23,027 bases of DNA from CAYRAV01 sp964422365 (GCA_964422365.1 CAYRAV010000052.1:1-23027), one strand, 5' to 3'; shown: positions 1-7,365, counted from the first letter of the stretch. A program made the numbers and translations. Notes: generated by a model not told the origin, from the sequence alone.

Positions 1-76
1 ACTAGGTGCTGTAATGGAACGGGCCGATGTAGAAGATGAGAAGGCGCTTCATAAGTTTGAATTAAAGGTAGGATAA
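1..76 (+). CDS. C-terminal fragment of an unidentified protein
   Basis: An open frame enters from the left edge and ends at the TAA at 74-76. About 24 residues are visible, charged and ending KFELKVG. Codon use resembles the neighbouring genes, so a real gene end is likely, but the fragment is too short to assign a family. The next gene starts 150 bases downstream with its own promoter-like sequence, so the two need not share a transcript. Confidence 0.45.
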   Translation, partial: LGAVMERADVEDEKALHKFELKVG

Positions 77-169
77 TTTATTATTACTATGCAGTATTAG
101 TAAAATTTCCGAATTTGCCTTATATTCAATTGTTTATGGAATAAATATATTGGTTAAGATAGGAAGAAT

Positions 170-197
170 TTGTTTTAGCCATATATTTTATTATAAT
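170..197 (+). promoter_or_regulatory. Probable sigma-A promoter of the lipoprotein gene
   Basis: A TATAAT box lies at 192-197 in very AT-rich sequence, with a weak TTGTTT at 170-175 and a 16-base spacer. It sits just ahead of the GGAGG at 212-216 that serves the start at 226, so the 5' leader would be short. The -10 box is perfect and the -35 box is poor. Confidence 0.45.
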
Positions 198-225
198 AAT
201 ATTATTTATGTGGAGGTAAGGAAAG

Positions 226-675
226 ATGAAAATGAAAAAGGTTTTGACAATTTTAATGGCAGCATTAATGGTGATTGCTATGATGTCAGGATGCAGCAGC
301 AGTAAGAAGGATGCTGTAACAGGAAAATGGACTATGACAAAAGCAACATTTGCTGGTGTGGAGCAAGATCCAACACAATTAAAGATGTCAATGTCACTGG
401 AGTTTAAAAACGGAAAAGTGAAAGTAGTAACAGAAAGCCAGTCATACGCAAGCGGTCCTATGACAGGGGAAAGTGAATACAAGTTAGATGGTAATACAGT
501 AACAATTACAGATGCTGATGGCACACAAACAACAGCTACTGTAGATGGTGACACAATGACATTAAATCAGGATAATGTGGAATTTACATTAGTTAGAGGA
601 GATGGTGCAGCAGCTGACAGCAGCACATCAGAAGGTGAAGCGACACCAGAAGCTGAAGCAACACCAGCAGAATAA
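226..675 (+). CDS. Small secreted lipoprotein, lipocalin-like fold likely
   Basis: A 149-residue protein starting at an ATG 9 bases after GGAGG. Residues 1-22 form a lipoprotein signal peptide with lipobox M-S-G-C, so Cys23 should be lipidated and the protein held on the outer face of the membrane. The mature part (about 30-125) opens with GKWTMTKATF and alternates short beta-prone segments (SLEFKNGKV, EYKLDGNTVTI, ATVDGDTMTL). That is the look of the small lipocalin-like lipoproteins common in gut Clostridia. The last 25 residues are low-complexity Ala/Glu/Thr/Ser. The gene is monocistronic, with its own promoter-like sequence and a strong terminator 30 bases after the stop. Ligand and role cannot be read from sequence. 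The lipoprotein call is firm; the fold is inferred. Confidence 0.85.
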   Translation: MKMKKVLTILMAALMVIAMMSGCSSSKKDAVTGKWTMTKATFAGVEQDPTQLKMSMSLEFKNGKVKVVTESQSYASGPMTGESEYKLDGNTVTITDADGTQTTATVDGDTMTLNQDNVEFTLVRGDGAAADSSTSEGEATPEAEATPAE

Positions 676-705
676 TCTTTACAAGTTCAAATTAAAGTGA
701 TAACA

Positions 706-750
706 AAAAAATCTAAAGGGCACAAAAATTTTTGTGCTCTTTAGATTTTT
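706..750 (+). terminator. Rho-independent terminator after the lipoprotein gene
   Basis: Two arms of about 20 bases pair almost perfectly: AAAAATCTAAAGGGCACAAA against TTTGTGCTCTTTAGATTTTT, with one G-U pair. The 3' arm ends in a T run. A-rich and T-rich flanks could make it act in both directions, which would also serve the convergent HD-GYP gene ending at 875. Confidence 0.85.
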
Positions 751-874
751 ATTATATATTATGCAACAAGGCGGGAAATCAGCATAAACCGTTTATCAAG
801 CCTGATAGTGCGGTTTATAGTGAAAACAGAGTTTCTAGTAAATTCTAAATAGTAATTCTAAACAGATCCCAATA

Positions 875-1963
875 TTATATAATTGCAACAATAGATAAAT
901 CACGTTGTTTTGCAAGATCAACAAAGGAGGCACCAACTTTTATTACCGGACGTGTCAAGTCTTTGTTGTCAATCATGATAATATCCCCAACTCTGCCGTC
1001 ACTGAGGCGTACAGTACAGTTTACATATGTATTGATAAGACATTCTAAAAATGTCAGTGAGTAATGGGGATCAAATTTATGTAAGCCCTCCTGTTCAAAT
1101 ACACTAATTACATCAAATGGGCAGATAGGGGAGCGATAAACACGGGAACAAGTCATGGCATCATAAGTATCTGCAATAGCAACAATTTTGGCAAATTCGT
1201 CAATTTGATTTCCCATCAAATGGTCAGGATAACCGCTTCCATCACAACGCTCATGATGCATTAATGCAGATAATTTTATATGCTCATTTAATGGCTGGTT
1301 TTCTAACATGTGATAACCATCCCGTGGGTGATTTTGCACTATATTATATTCCCCTTTTGTCAAACTGCTTGGTTTGGTAATGATGCCGGAAGGTATCATT
1401 AATTTCCCTACATCATGTAACATACCGCAAATGGTTAAAGTATCAATATCTTCCTGAGACATTTTCAACCAACGGCCAAATATGTTGCATATAATGCCTA
1501 CCTGTATAGAATGTGAGTAGGTTACATCGTCATTTTCTTTTAAGCAATGCAGCATATGGAATACATGAGTACCATTGCGGCTTTCAGAAAATATCTGGCT
1601 GCCGTATCCTAACAATGTGTTTGTATCTAATGATGCATCAGGATTCTCTGCCAAGACAGATAAGGTATGTTTGAAAGCTTCTGTTGATTTTTCTAAGGCT
1701 GTATGGAATCGGGCAAATTCTACAGTGCTTCTCACATATTCTGAATAGCTGTCAGGAACGGATTCCATATTATAAATATGACTTTTTACAGTATTAGCCT
1801 GTATTTTTACAGTGTTTATGGAATGAAATTTTAAACGTGTAATGGAATGATTGTTTAATTCTTCCCCAGAAGAAATTAAGAGTTGGTCTTTGGATGTGAA
1901 TATATCTTCCATAACAACCATTCCAGGCAGTAAGTCTTTTGTTAATACTTTTTTTGTTTCCAA
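875..1963 (-). CDS. HD-GYP domain protein, probable cyclic-di-GMP phosphodiesterase
   Basis: A 362-residue protein with no signal peptide or membrane segment, so cytoplasmic. The N-terminal ~140 residues are an unassigned, probably regulatory region. The C-terminal half is an HD-GYP domain: His151, HDVGK at 183-187, NHP at 211-213, HHERCDGSGYP at 236-246 and VAIADTYDAMT at 261-271. This family hydrolyses cyclic-di-GMP, or related cyclic dinucleotides, at a metal centre built by these His/Asp residues, and all the signature residues are present. The start is a TTG preceded by AAAGGGGG with 7 bases spacing; no ATG lies near that site. It is monocistronic and reads toward the lipoprotein terminator. 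No GGDEF domain is visible in it or its neighbours. The target process is unknown. Confidence 0.9.
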   Translation of the reverse strand: METKKVLTKDLLPGMVVMEDIFTSKDQLLISSGEELNNHSITRLKFHSINTVKIQANTVKSHIYNMESVPDSYSEYVRSTVEFARFHTALEKSTEAFKHTLSVLAENPDASLDTNTLLGYGSQIFSESRNGTHVFHMLHCLKENDDVTYSHSIQVGIICNIFGRWLKMSQEDIDTLTICGMLHDVGKLMIPSGIITKPSSLTKGEYNIVQNHPRDGYHMLENQPLNEHIKLSALMHHERCDGSGYPDHLMGNQIDEFAKIVAIADTYDAMTCSRVYRSPICPFDVISVFEQEGLHKFDPHYSLTFLECLINTYVNCTVRLSDGRVGDIIMIDNKDLTRPVIKVGASFVDLAKQRDLSIVAII

Positions 1964-2000
1964 AAAAGTGCCCCCTTTTTATTCAAATTCAATTATTTTC

Positions 2001-2151
2001 CAGAGTATGTTAAAAAAGTGCTTGTTACAAGATGTGCGTCACAATTTGTGCGGATTTGTTTCAAATTCATGAGGTGCAGCGGACTGCATTGCATGAATTT
2101 AGGACAAATATCGGTACAAAGTAAGGCAATGAATTTTTAAACATGCTCCAG
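2001..2151. repeat. Long palindromic intergenic element, family A copy 1
   Basis: The ends are imperfect inverted repeats (AGAGTATGTT against AAACATGCTC). The centre is a regular nested hairpin: ATTTGT (2054-2059), AAATTCATG (2063-2071) and TGCAG (2075-2079) pair with CTGCA (2084-2088), CATGAATTT (2092-2100) and ACAAAT (2104-2109), separated by 3x3 internal loops. The segment TGCTTGTTACAAGATGTGC recurs at 18906-18924, with a diverged form near 7800. The shared ends mark a dispersed repeat rather than a terminator. Confidence 0.7.
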
Positions 2152-2282
2152 AGATAAAACAATTGCATGTAATAAAATTATACAATATTTGTGAGACATA
2201 GTAAAGTAAAAAAGCCATTATAGTTTATGGGGCTGCAGTTTGGCTATGTAAAAATAATTGTACTATCTGCATGCTCCATTTT

Positions 2283-2358
2283 GCGTACTCATCCAGATAT
2301 TATCAGTTATGCCATGGGGCTGGTGGATTTTGACCAATAAGGCATACCTCAACATGGA
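2283..2358 (+). repeat. Dispersed structured element, family B copy 1 (diverged)
   Basis: This stretch matches the reverse complement of 19222-19300. Over a core of about 37 bases (CCATGGGGCTGG through AAGGCATACC) roughly 30 positions agree, and most differences are transitions. The match is weaker on both sides. The small hairpin that is CGGAC-GTCCG in the other copy is TGGAT-GACCA here, so its outer pair has changed from C-G to T-A while pairing is kept. No open frame spans it. Confidence 0.55.
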
Positions 2359-2397
2359 TGTGTTTTGTGCTGGAAAATAAGGTATGAATGATATGAT

Positions 2398-2558
2398 AGA
2401 ATAGGATTACTGTTCACACTTACGGTGCAAACAGTAACGGAATCCAGCCTATCATAATTCGCCTTCGGCGAAAGGCTGGATTCTTGGCTGTTCTATGTTC
2501 TTGGCACATAGCTTGACAGCAAGTGTCAGGCTTGTGAGTGAACAGTAACAGAATAGGA
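2398..2558. mobile_element. MITE-like palindromic element with flanking 9-bp direct repeats
   Basis: The 9-mer AGAATAGGA occurs at 2398-2406 and again at 2550-2558. Immediately inside are terminal inverted repeats TTACTGTTCAC (2407-2417) and GTGAACAGTAA (2538-2548), both perfect. The interior folds into further hairpins: GAATCCAGCCT (2440-2450) with AGGCTGGATTC (2473-2483), nested around TTCGCC/GGCGAA (2458-2472), plus CTATGT/ACATAG near 2493-2511 and GACA/TGTC near 2515-2527. The first arm can instead pair locally with AACAGTAA at 2430-2437. A non-coding body between matched ends and a direct repeat fits a miniature inverted-repeat transposable element. No transposase is present. Confidence 0.65.
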
Positions 2559-2788
2559 ACTGTATCGGAATTAAAAGAGATGTAAAAATTGAAATATAAA
2601 AAAGTTTATGATATAGTGGAATAAAGCATATAAAAAAATAGTTACTATCAGCTATGTAAATATATTTTGTTTTGCCGCATCCTGCTTTGGCTAAATGCCA
2701 TATACAGCGCCTTTACAAATAGATTTGTACAGTTTGCTTTATTATAGTTGTAGATGGTTGAACGATTATAAAAGAAAGGAAGAGTATA

Positions 2789-3946
2789 ATGGAAGAACGA
2801 TTGGAATATCGCCTGTATTGTATGCAGGGGGATTTGGAAAGACTAAAGTATGATTATAAAATGGAGTATCGTAAAATTGATTGGATGAATGCCAGAGCAG
2901 ATATGTACTTATCCAGAGTAAAAATAAGCTGTCAGGTCATTATGATAGCGATTATGGTTATTATTGCACTTCATTGGGGATTTGTATGGGGAGGATTAGA
3001 ACAATATGTATTTGTACTTATTAGGGAATGGCTGGCATGTGTAGTGACATTGGTTAATATTCTGATTTTGTTATTGGTGGTGCTGCCGTGGCTGCTGACA
3101 TTAATGAAGAATTTGAGAGAGTATTTAAAAAATAGTAATAAATATGGAAATCATATTTATTCCATGATTAGAAAAAAAGACTATCAGAAAGAGCGTAAGG
3201 AATTAGAAGCAAATGTAGCTGCCATGAGCAATAAAATGATTCAAATGGAATTTGAAATCGAACAGTTGACACAACAGGTAATAGAGAAGCAGGAAAAAGA
3301 AGGAGTATCTGTGAAAGGGCAAACAGATGAAATGTTTGAACAGTATGCAGAATACAATACAGATAGATGGGGGCAGGAGGACTGTGGTACAGATTATGAG
3401 AAAGAAGAAATAAAGTATAAATCATGTGAAGAGATACAAAGGCATCTTTATCATTTAGAAAATATTGAAAGAAACCTGCAAAAACAATATGACAGGGAAT
3501 ATAGCATTACTCAGCAAATAGAGGATAAAAATACCAGACCAGAGCATTATATCAGAAAGTCTGTGATTATGTTTTTCTGTGGATTGGGTGGGTTATTGGT
3601 CTTTAGTCTCATTAAGATCATTAATCTGAAAATAATCCATAATGATGTAATGATGTATGCAACGCCGATTTTAGGGATTGCATGTGTGTTTGTTTTTGTT
3701 ATGCCGGCAGCGTTTATGATCATAAAGGAATTATTGATGCGGTATATGAATAAGGATAAGTTTATTGGAAAGGAATATATGAATCAAATGAAGGAAGCTG
3801 CTATGTCATCAGAGCAGGCACAAAATGAGAAAGCATTAACAGAAATCAGTCAAAAGCTCGTTCGGATTCAGTTAGAGAAAGAAGAATTAAAAGAACTTCT
3901 ACAGGAGAAATTACAGTATGAAGATACAATTTATAAAGGAAACTGA
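2789..3946 (+). CDS. Four-helix membrane protein with coiled coils, internally duplicated, unknown function
   Basis: A 385-residue protein that I do not recognise as a named family. The order is: amphipathic helix 1-40, membrane segments about 45-66 and 82-106, coiled coil 130-172, acidic linker 175-205, amphipathic helix 205-245, membrane segments about 257-280 and 289-314, and a final coiled coil 345-378. The halves look like a duplication: EERLEYRLYCMQGDLERL near the N-terminus parallels EEIQRHLYHLENIERNL at 214-230, and each is followed by two membrane helices and a charged coiled coil. There is no signal peptide, enzymatic motif or nucleotide-binding loop. The start follows AAAGGAAG. It stands alone between a repeat-filled gap and the que promoter. 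A membrane scaffold is possible, but that is a guess from architecture only. Confidence 0.8.
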   Translation: MEERLEYRLYCMQGDLERLKYDYKMEYRKIDWMNARADMYLSRVKISCQVIMIAIMVIIALHWGFVWGGLEQYVFVLIREWLACVVTLVNILILLLVVLPWLLTLMKNLREYLKNSNKYGNHIYSMIRKKDYQKERKELEANVAAMSNKMIQMEFEIEQLTQQVIEKQEKEGVSVKGQTDEMFEQYAEYNTDRWGQEDCGTDYEKEEIKYKSCEEIQRHLYHLENIERNLQKQYDREYSITQQIEDKNTRPEHYIRKSVIMFFCGLGGLLVFSLIKIINLKIIHNDVMMYATPILGIACVFVFVMPAAFMIIKELLMRYMNKDKFIGKEYMNQMKEAAMSSEQAQNEKALTEISQKLVRIQLEKEELKELLQEKLQYEDTIYKGN

Positions 3947-3956
3947 TCATCATTGT

Positions 3957-3985
3957 TTGACACCTCTGATAAAACATGATATACT
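3957..3985 (+). promoter_or_regulatory. Consensus sigma-A promoter of the que operon
   Basis: TTGACA at 3957-3962 and TATACT at 3980-3985 are separated by exactly 17 bases. Transcription would begin near 3992, about 10 bases before the riboswitch stem at 4002, giving a leader of some 375 bases before queD. The promoter begins only 11 bases after the preceding stop codon. Confidence 0.85.
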
Positions 3986-4001
3986 TAGCACCGAATAGAA
4001 C

Positions 4002-4045
4002 AGACAGTTCGCTCGTACCATCCTGTCTATAAACAAAACTAGGAC
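4002..4045 (+). promoter_or_regulatory. PreQ1-I riboswitch aptamer
   Basis: A perfect 6-bp stem AGACAG (4002-4007) with CTGTCT (4023-4028) closes the loop TTCGCTCGTACCATC. It is followed by the A-rich tail ATAAACAAAACTAGG (4029-4043), which in this class lies in the stem groove and pairs back to the loop as an H-type pseudoknot. The stem, UUCGC-type loop start and AACUAGG-like tail are characteristic of the preQ1-I class. It precedes the genes that make preQ1, so it should reduce expression when preQ1 is plentiful. Confidence 0.85.
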
Positions 4046-4129
4046 TGAAACTTTGAAGAAAACCTGCTAATCACAGAAATATAAGCAATGAAACAATTAT
4101 AAGTATGCCTGCAATGGACCAAAGGAAAA

Positions 4130-4253
4130 AGGCATATGAGGCAGGTGACAATACAGAGCGAAGTTTGAGGGAGCGTATCTGGGTTATAAATATACCGGAC
4201 ATGCTCTCTTTTTATGCAGCTAGGTGTATTTAAAACCTGCCTATTGCATATGC
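4130..4253 (+). repeat. Long inverted repeat around the leader terminator
   Basis: GCATATG (4132-4138) followed by AGGCAGGT (4139-4146) pairs with ACCTGCCT (4235-4242) and CATATGC (4247-4253). This gives 15 perfect pairs interrupted by one 4-base bulge, enclosing the terminator at 4169-4213. The same left arm has competitors upstream: TATGCCT (4104-4110) with AGGCATA (4130-4136), and ACCTGC (4062-4067) with GCAGGT (4141-4146). It could be a set of alternative leader folds, or a palindromic element inserted between aptamer and queD. Confidence 0.6.
4169..4213 (+). terminator. Terminator hairpin in the que leader
   Basis: GGGAGCGTATCTGG pairs with CCGGACATGCTCTC across a 12-base AT-rich loop, with two G-U pairs and two mismatches, and is followed at once by TTTTT. 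It is the only obvious intrinsic terminator between the aptamer and queD, so it is the best candidate for the riboswitch-controlled stop. It lies about 125 bases after the aptamer, unusually far for this class. Confidence 0.65.
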
Positions 4254-4367
4254 AGAAATAAATAAGAAATGATGAATAAAGATTTGTTAGTATTCAGCCA
4301 TACGAGGTCAATTTTGTTTTGTGTATCTTGTTTGGGCTGAAATAGTAACAAACATTCAGGAGGATGT

Positions 4368-4787
4368 ATGTATTGTATTAAAACAGAACACAGCTTTGAT
4401 GCTGCTCATTTTTTATATGGTTATGAAGGGAAATGCAGCAATATTCATGGGCACCGCTGGCGTGTGGTGATATCTGTCTGCCGGGAACAGTTAGAACAAA
4501 AGGGGAGCATACAGGGGATGCTGGTGGATTTTAGTGATTTGAAACAGGATATAAAAGAGTTGGTAGATTATTTTGACCACACACTTATCATTGAAAAGGG
4601 AACCTTAAAGGACAAGACATATGAAGCATTGTGTGAGGAAGGATTTCAGATTATCAGTCTTCCATTTCGTCCTACCGCAGAGAATCTGGCAAAGTATTTT
4701 TATGAAAAAATGGAAGGAAAGGGTTATCAGGTACAAAGTGCCATGGTTTATGAAACACCAAATAACTGTGCAGAATATTTCAAATAA
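4368..4787 (+). CDS. queD: 6-carboxy-5,6,7,8-tetrahydropterin synthase
   Basis: A 139-residue QueD of normal family length. It converts dihydroneopterin triphosphate, the product of FolE, to 6-carboxytetrahydropterin, the second step of preQ1 synthesis. His14, His27 and His29 (HSFDAAH and C-x3-HGH) are the expected zinc ligands. Cys23 in KCSNIHGH is the expected catalytic cysteine, supported by Asp70-His71 (FDHT) and Glu129 in YETPNNCAEY. AGGAGG at 4358-4363 lies 4 bases before this ATG; an earlier ATG at 4364 overlaps the ribosome site and is out of frame. It is the first gene of the que operon, about 375 bases after the predicted transcription start, with queE following after a 93-base gap. 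Confidence 0.95.
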   Translation: MYCIKTEHSFDAAHFLYGYEGKCSNIHGHRWRVVISVCREQLEQKGSIQGMLVDFSDLKQDIKELVDYFDHTLIIEKGTLKDKTYEALCEEGFQIISLPFRPTAENLAKYFYEKMEGKGYQVQSAMVYETPNNCAEYFK

Positions 4788-4880
4788 ATCATTTGTTCCG
4801 TTTCATTGTAAATTTGTATTCCCAATATGACTTCTGGCAAGTTATGAAAGAGTATTCTACACTATTTTAGGAGGATTGTT

Positions 4881-5549
4881 ATGGCAAGATACAAAGTGGT
4901 AGAGAAATTTGTAAGTATCAATGGTGAAGGAACAAAAGCAGGGCAGTTGGCAGCATTTATTCGTTTTCAGGGCTGTAACCTAAATTGTGGTTACTGTGAC
5001 ACCACTTGGGCAAACGGACCAAAGACACCTTATGAATGGATGACAGAAGAAGAGATTACAGCATATATTTTAGAATCAAATGTGAAGAATGTAACTTTAA
5101 CAGGAGGAGAGCCGTTATTACAGCAGAATATAGAAATATTATTAGAAAGGCTTGCAAAAGAACCACAGCTATGGGTAGAGATTGAAACAAATGGAAGTAT
5201 ATCGCTTGCACCGTTTTTGGCAATAGAAAACAGGCCATCCATGACAATGGATTACAAACTGCCGTCTTCAGGGATGGAACCGTTTATGTGTCAGGAGAAT
5301 TTTGCTATTCTTCAACAAAAAGATACTGTAAAGTTTGTATCTGGCAGCAGAGAAGATTTACAGAAAGCAGAAGAAATCATAAACCAGTATGAGTTGACAA
5401 AACGGTGTCATGTCTATCTAAGTCCCGTTTTCGGACAGATAGAACCAGCAGATATAGTAGAATATATGAAAAGTAATTGTATGAATGGAGTCAGCCTGCA
5501 ATTGCAGATGCACAAATTTATATGGGATCCTAATAAGAAAGGAGTATAG
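4881..5549 (+). CDS. queE: 7-carboxy-7-deazaguanine synthase, radical SAM enzyme
   Basis: A 222-residue protein matching QueE, which rearranges 6-carboxytetrahydropterin to 7-carboxy-7-deazaguanine. The 4Fe-4S ligands are Cys32, Cys36 and Cys39 in CNLNCGYC, the usual C-x3-C-x2-C. The N-terminal SINGEGTKAGQLAAFIRFQGC and the S-adenosylmethionine-binding TGGEPLLQQ are typical of QueE and distinguish it from pyruvate formate-lyase activases. AGGAGG lies just upstream of the ATG. Only 3 bases separate its stop from the folE start, which points to translational coupling. Confidence 0.95.
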   Translation: MARYKVVEKFVSINGEGTKAGQLAAFIRFQGCNLNCGYCDTTWANGPKTPYEWMTEEEITAYILESNVKNVTLTGGEPLLQQNIEILLERLAKEPQLWVEIETNGSISLAPFLAIENRPSMTMDYKLPSSGMEPFMCQENFAILQQKDTVKFVSGSREDLQKAEEIINQYELTKRCHVYLSPVFGQIEPADIVEYMKSNCMNGVSLQLQMHKFIWDPNKKGV

Positions 5550-5552
5550 AAA

Positions 5553-6128
5553 GTGGCAATTAATACAGAGGCAATTAAGGAACATATCAGAGGAATCATA
5601 GAAGCACTTGGAGATGATCCCAACCGTGAGGGATTAATGGAGACACCCGACCGTGTGGCAAGAATGTATGAAGAAGTATTTGAGGGGATGAATTATACCA
5701 ATCACCAAATTGCTCAAATGTTTCACAAAACATTCGATGAGGATATGAATGAAAATTGTGGAAGTCAGGATATGGTGGTTGTTCGGGATATAGAAATTTT
5801 CAGCTATTGCGAACATCATATGGCATTAATGTATGATATGAAAGTAACAGTGGCCTACCTTCCAAAAGGAAAAGTGATTGGTCTTAGCAAAATTGCCCGT
5901 ATTGCAGAAATGGTAGGAAAGCGTCTTCAGCTACAAGAGCGGATTGGTATAGATATTGCAGAAATCATGGAAGAAATCACAGGCGCAAGTGACATTGCAG
6001 TCCTTATTGAGGGCAGCCACAGCTGTATGACTGCAAGAGGAATTAAGAATACAAAAGCAAAAACATATACGACAACATTACGAGGACGGTTTGAAAGTGA
6101 TCCGAATCTTTATTTGAGGATAAAGTAG
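5553..6128 (+). CDS. folE: GTP cyclohydrolase I
   Basis: A 191-residue type I GTP cyclohydrolase, which opens GTP to dihydroneopterin triphosphate, the entry step for both folate and queuosine. Zinc ligands Cys86 and His89 (SYCEHH) and Cys158 (GSHSCMTARG) are present, as is the RLQLQERIGIDIA helix of the active site. It starts with GTG, supported by AAAGGAG 8 bases upstream. Being third in the que operon under the preQ1 riboswitch, it is probably the queuosine-dedicated copy; whether the genome has another FolE for folate cannot be seen here. queC follows after 27 bases. Confidence 0.95.
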   Translation: MAINTEAIKEHIRGIIEALGDDPNREGLMETPDRVARMYEEVFEGMNYTNHQIAQMFHKTFDEDMNENCGSQDMVVVRDIEIFSYCEHHMALMYDMKVTVAYLPKGKVIGLSKIARIAEMVGKRLQLQERIGIDIAEIMEEITGASDIAVLIEGSHSCMTARGIKNTKAKTYTTTLRGRFESDPNLYLRIK

Positions 6129-6155
6129 AATAATTTGGAAGAAAGGAATCTTTGT

Positions 6156-6833
6156 ATGAGAGTATTAGTATTAGTCAGTGGAGGGGTAGACAGCAGTACC
6201 TGTCTTGGATTGGCAGTAGAACAATATGGAAAAGAAAATGTGACTGCCCTATCTATTACTTATGGGCAGAAACATACAAAAGAGATGGAATCGGCAAGAG
6301 CCATTACAAAGTATTATGATGTAGAACATATAGAGTTGGACTTAGCAGAAATGTTTCAGTTTAGTGATTGTTCTTTGTTATCACATTCTACACAGGAAAT
6401 TCCAAAAGAATCTTATGCAGACCAGTTACAAAAAACGGATGGTCTGCCGGTATCCACCTATGTACCATTTAGAAATGGTTTGTTCTTATCCTCGGCGGCT
6501 GCCATTGCATTATCTAGAGGCTGTGAAGTTATTTATTATGGTGCCCATAGTGATGATGCAGCAGGCAATGCCTATCCTGACTGCAGTGAAAGATTTCACA
6601 GTGCCATGAATCAGGCGATTTACGAAGGAAGCGGAAAACAGCTGCATATTGAAGCTCCATTTGTGGATATTCCTAAATCAGAGGTAGTGAAAAAGGGGCT
6701 TGCAATTGGTGTACCTTATGAATTGACATGGAGCTGTTATGAAGGCGGGGAAAAGCCATGTGGTGTGTGTGGCACATGCATTGACAGACAGAAAGCATTT
6801 GAGAAAAACGGAGTACAAGACCCTTTGTTATAA
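6156..6833 (+). CDS. queC: 7-cyano-7-deazaguanine (preQ0) synthase
   Basis: A 225-residue ATP-dependent enzyme that turns 7-carboxy-7-deazaguanine and ammonia into preQ0. The PP-loop SGGVDSS (residues 8-14) binds ATP, and the C-terminal zinc site is Cys194, Cys202, Cys205, Cys208 in CYEGGEKPCGVCGTC. GAHSDDAAGNAYPDC is also characteristic of the family. I chose the ATG at 6156, which has AAAGGA 8 bases upstream and places the N-terminus at MRVLVLVSGG as in homologues; a longer reading from a TTG at 6135 adds seven residues without a ribosome site. It sits between folE and queF in the operon. Confidence 0.95.
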   Translation: MRVLVLVSGGVDSSTCLGLAVEQYGKENVTALSITYGQKHTKEMESARAITKYYDVEHIELDLAEMFQFSDCSLLSHSTQEIPKESYADQLQKTDGLPVSTYVPFRNGLFLSSAAAIALSRGCEVIYYGAHSDDAAGNAYPDCSERFHSAMNQAIYEGSGKQLHIEAPFVDIPKSEVVKKGLAIGVPYELTWSCYEGGEKPCGVCGTCIDRQKAFEKNGVQDPLL

Positions 6834-6865
6834 GGGATATGATAGAAATGATAGGGAGGATGATT

Positions 6866-7363
6866 ATGACTAGAAGAGATAAGAATGAGAGGAAAGATAT
6901 AACCCTGCTTGGCAATCAAAATGTAAAGTATCCAATGGATTATGCACCAGAAATGTTAGAAACTTTTGAGAATAAGCACCAGGACAATGATTATTTTGTA
7001 AAATTTAATTGTCCTGAATTTACAAGTTTGTGTCCAATTACCGGACAGCCTGATTTCGCAACAATTTATATCTCTTATGTCCCGGATGTAAAAATGGTAG
7101 AGAGTAAGTCATTGAAATTATACTTATTTAGTTTCCGTAATCATGGAGATTTTCATGAGGATTGTGTGAATATTATAATGAAGGATCTGATTAAGTTAAT
7201 GGAACCAAAGTACATTGAAGTTTGGGGAAAATTTACCCCAAGAGGTGGGATATCCATTGATCCATATTGTAATTATGGAAGGCCGGGAACCAGATGGGAG
7301 CAGGTGGCATTTGAAAGATTAAGCCGCCATGATCTGTACCCGGAGAAGGTGGATAATCGGTAA
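6866..7363 (+). CDS. queF: NADPH-dependent 7-cyano-7-deazaguanine reductase
   Basis: A 165-residue QueF of the short, single-domain type, which reduces preQ0 to preQ1, the riboswitch ligand. Cys56 in FTSLCPITGQPDF is the expected nucleophile for the thioimide, Asp63 the expected proton donor, and His97-Glu98 (GDFHEDC) the substrate-binding pair. The QueF signature ESKSLKLYLFSFRNH lies at 79-93. I chose the ATG at 6866 with GGGAGGA 5 bases upstream; an upstream in-frame ATG at 6839 has no ribosome site. It is the last gene of the operon. tgt and queA, which insert preQ1 into tRNA and modify it, are not in the window. Confidence 0.95.
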   Translation: MTRRDKNERKDITLLGNQNVKYPMDYAPEMLETFENKHQDNDYFVKFNCPEFTSLCPITGQPDFATIYISYVPDVKMVESKSLKLYLFSFRNHGDFHEDCVNIIMKDLIKLMEPKYIEVWGKFTPRGGISIDPYCNYGRPGTRWEQVAFERLSRHDLYPEKVDNR

Positions 7364-7365
7364 GA

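Noticed and set aside
126..554. Reverse-strand 142-codon open frame over the lipoprotein gene
   Set aside because: Antisense of a well-supported lipoprotein with lipobox, ribosome site and terminator.
2700..2760. Promoter for the duplicated membrane protein (TTTACA ... TATTAT)
   Set aside because: The spacer is about 22 bases and the boxes are poor matches; a promoter must exist nearby but I cannot place it.
4105..4233. A 42-codon open frame in the que leader starting ATG CCT GCA
   Set aside because: It has no ribosome site, and it runs straight through the terminator hairpin and the inverted repeat arms, so its openness is probably incidental. A leader peptide cannot be excluded.
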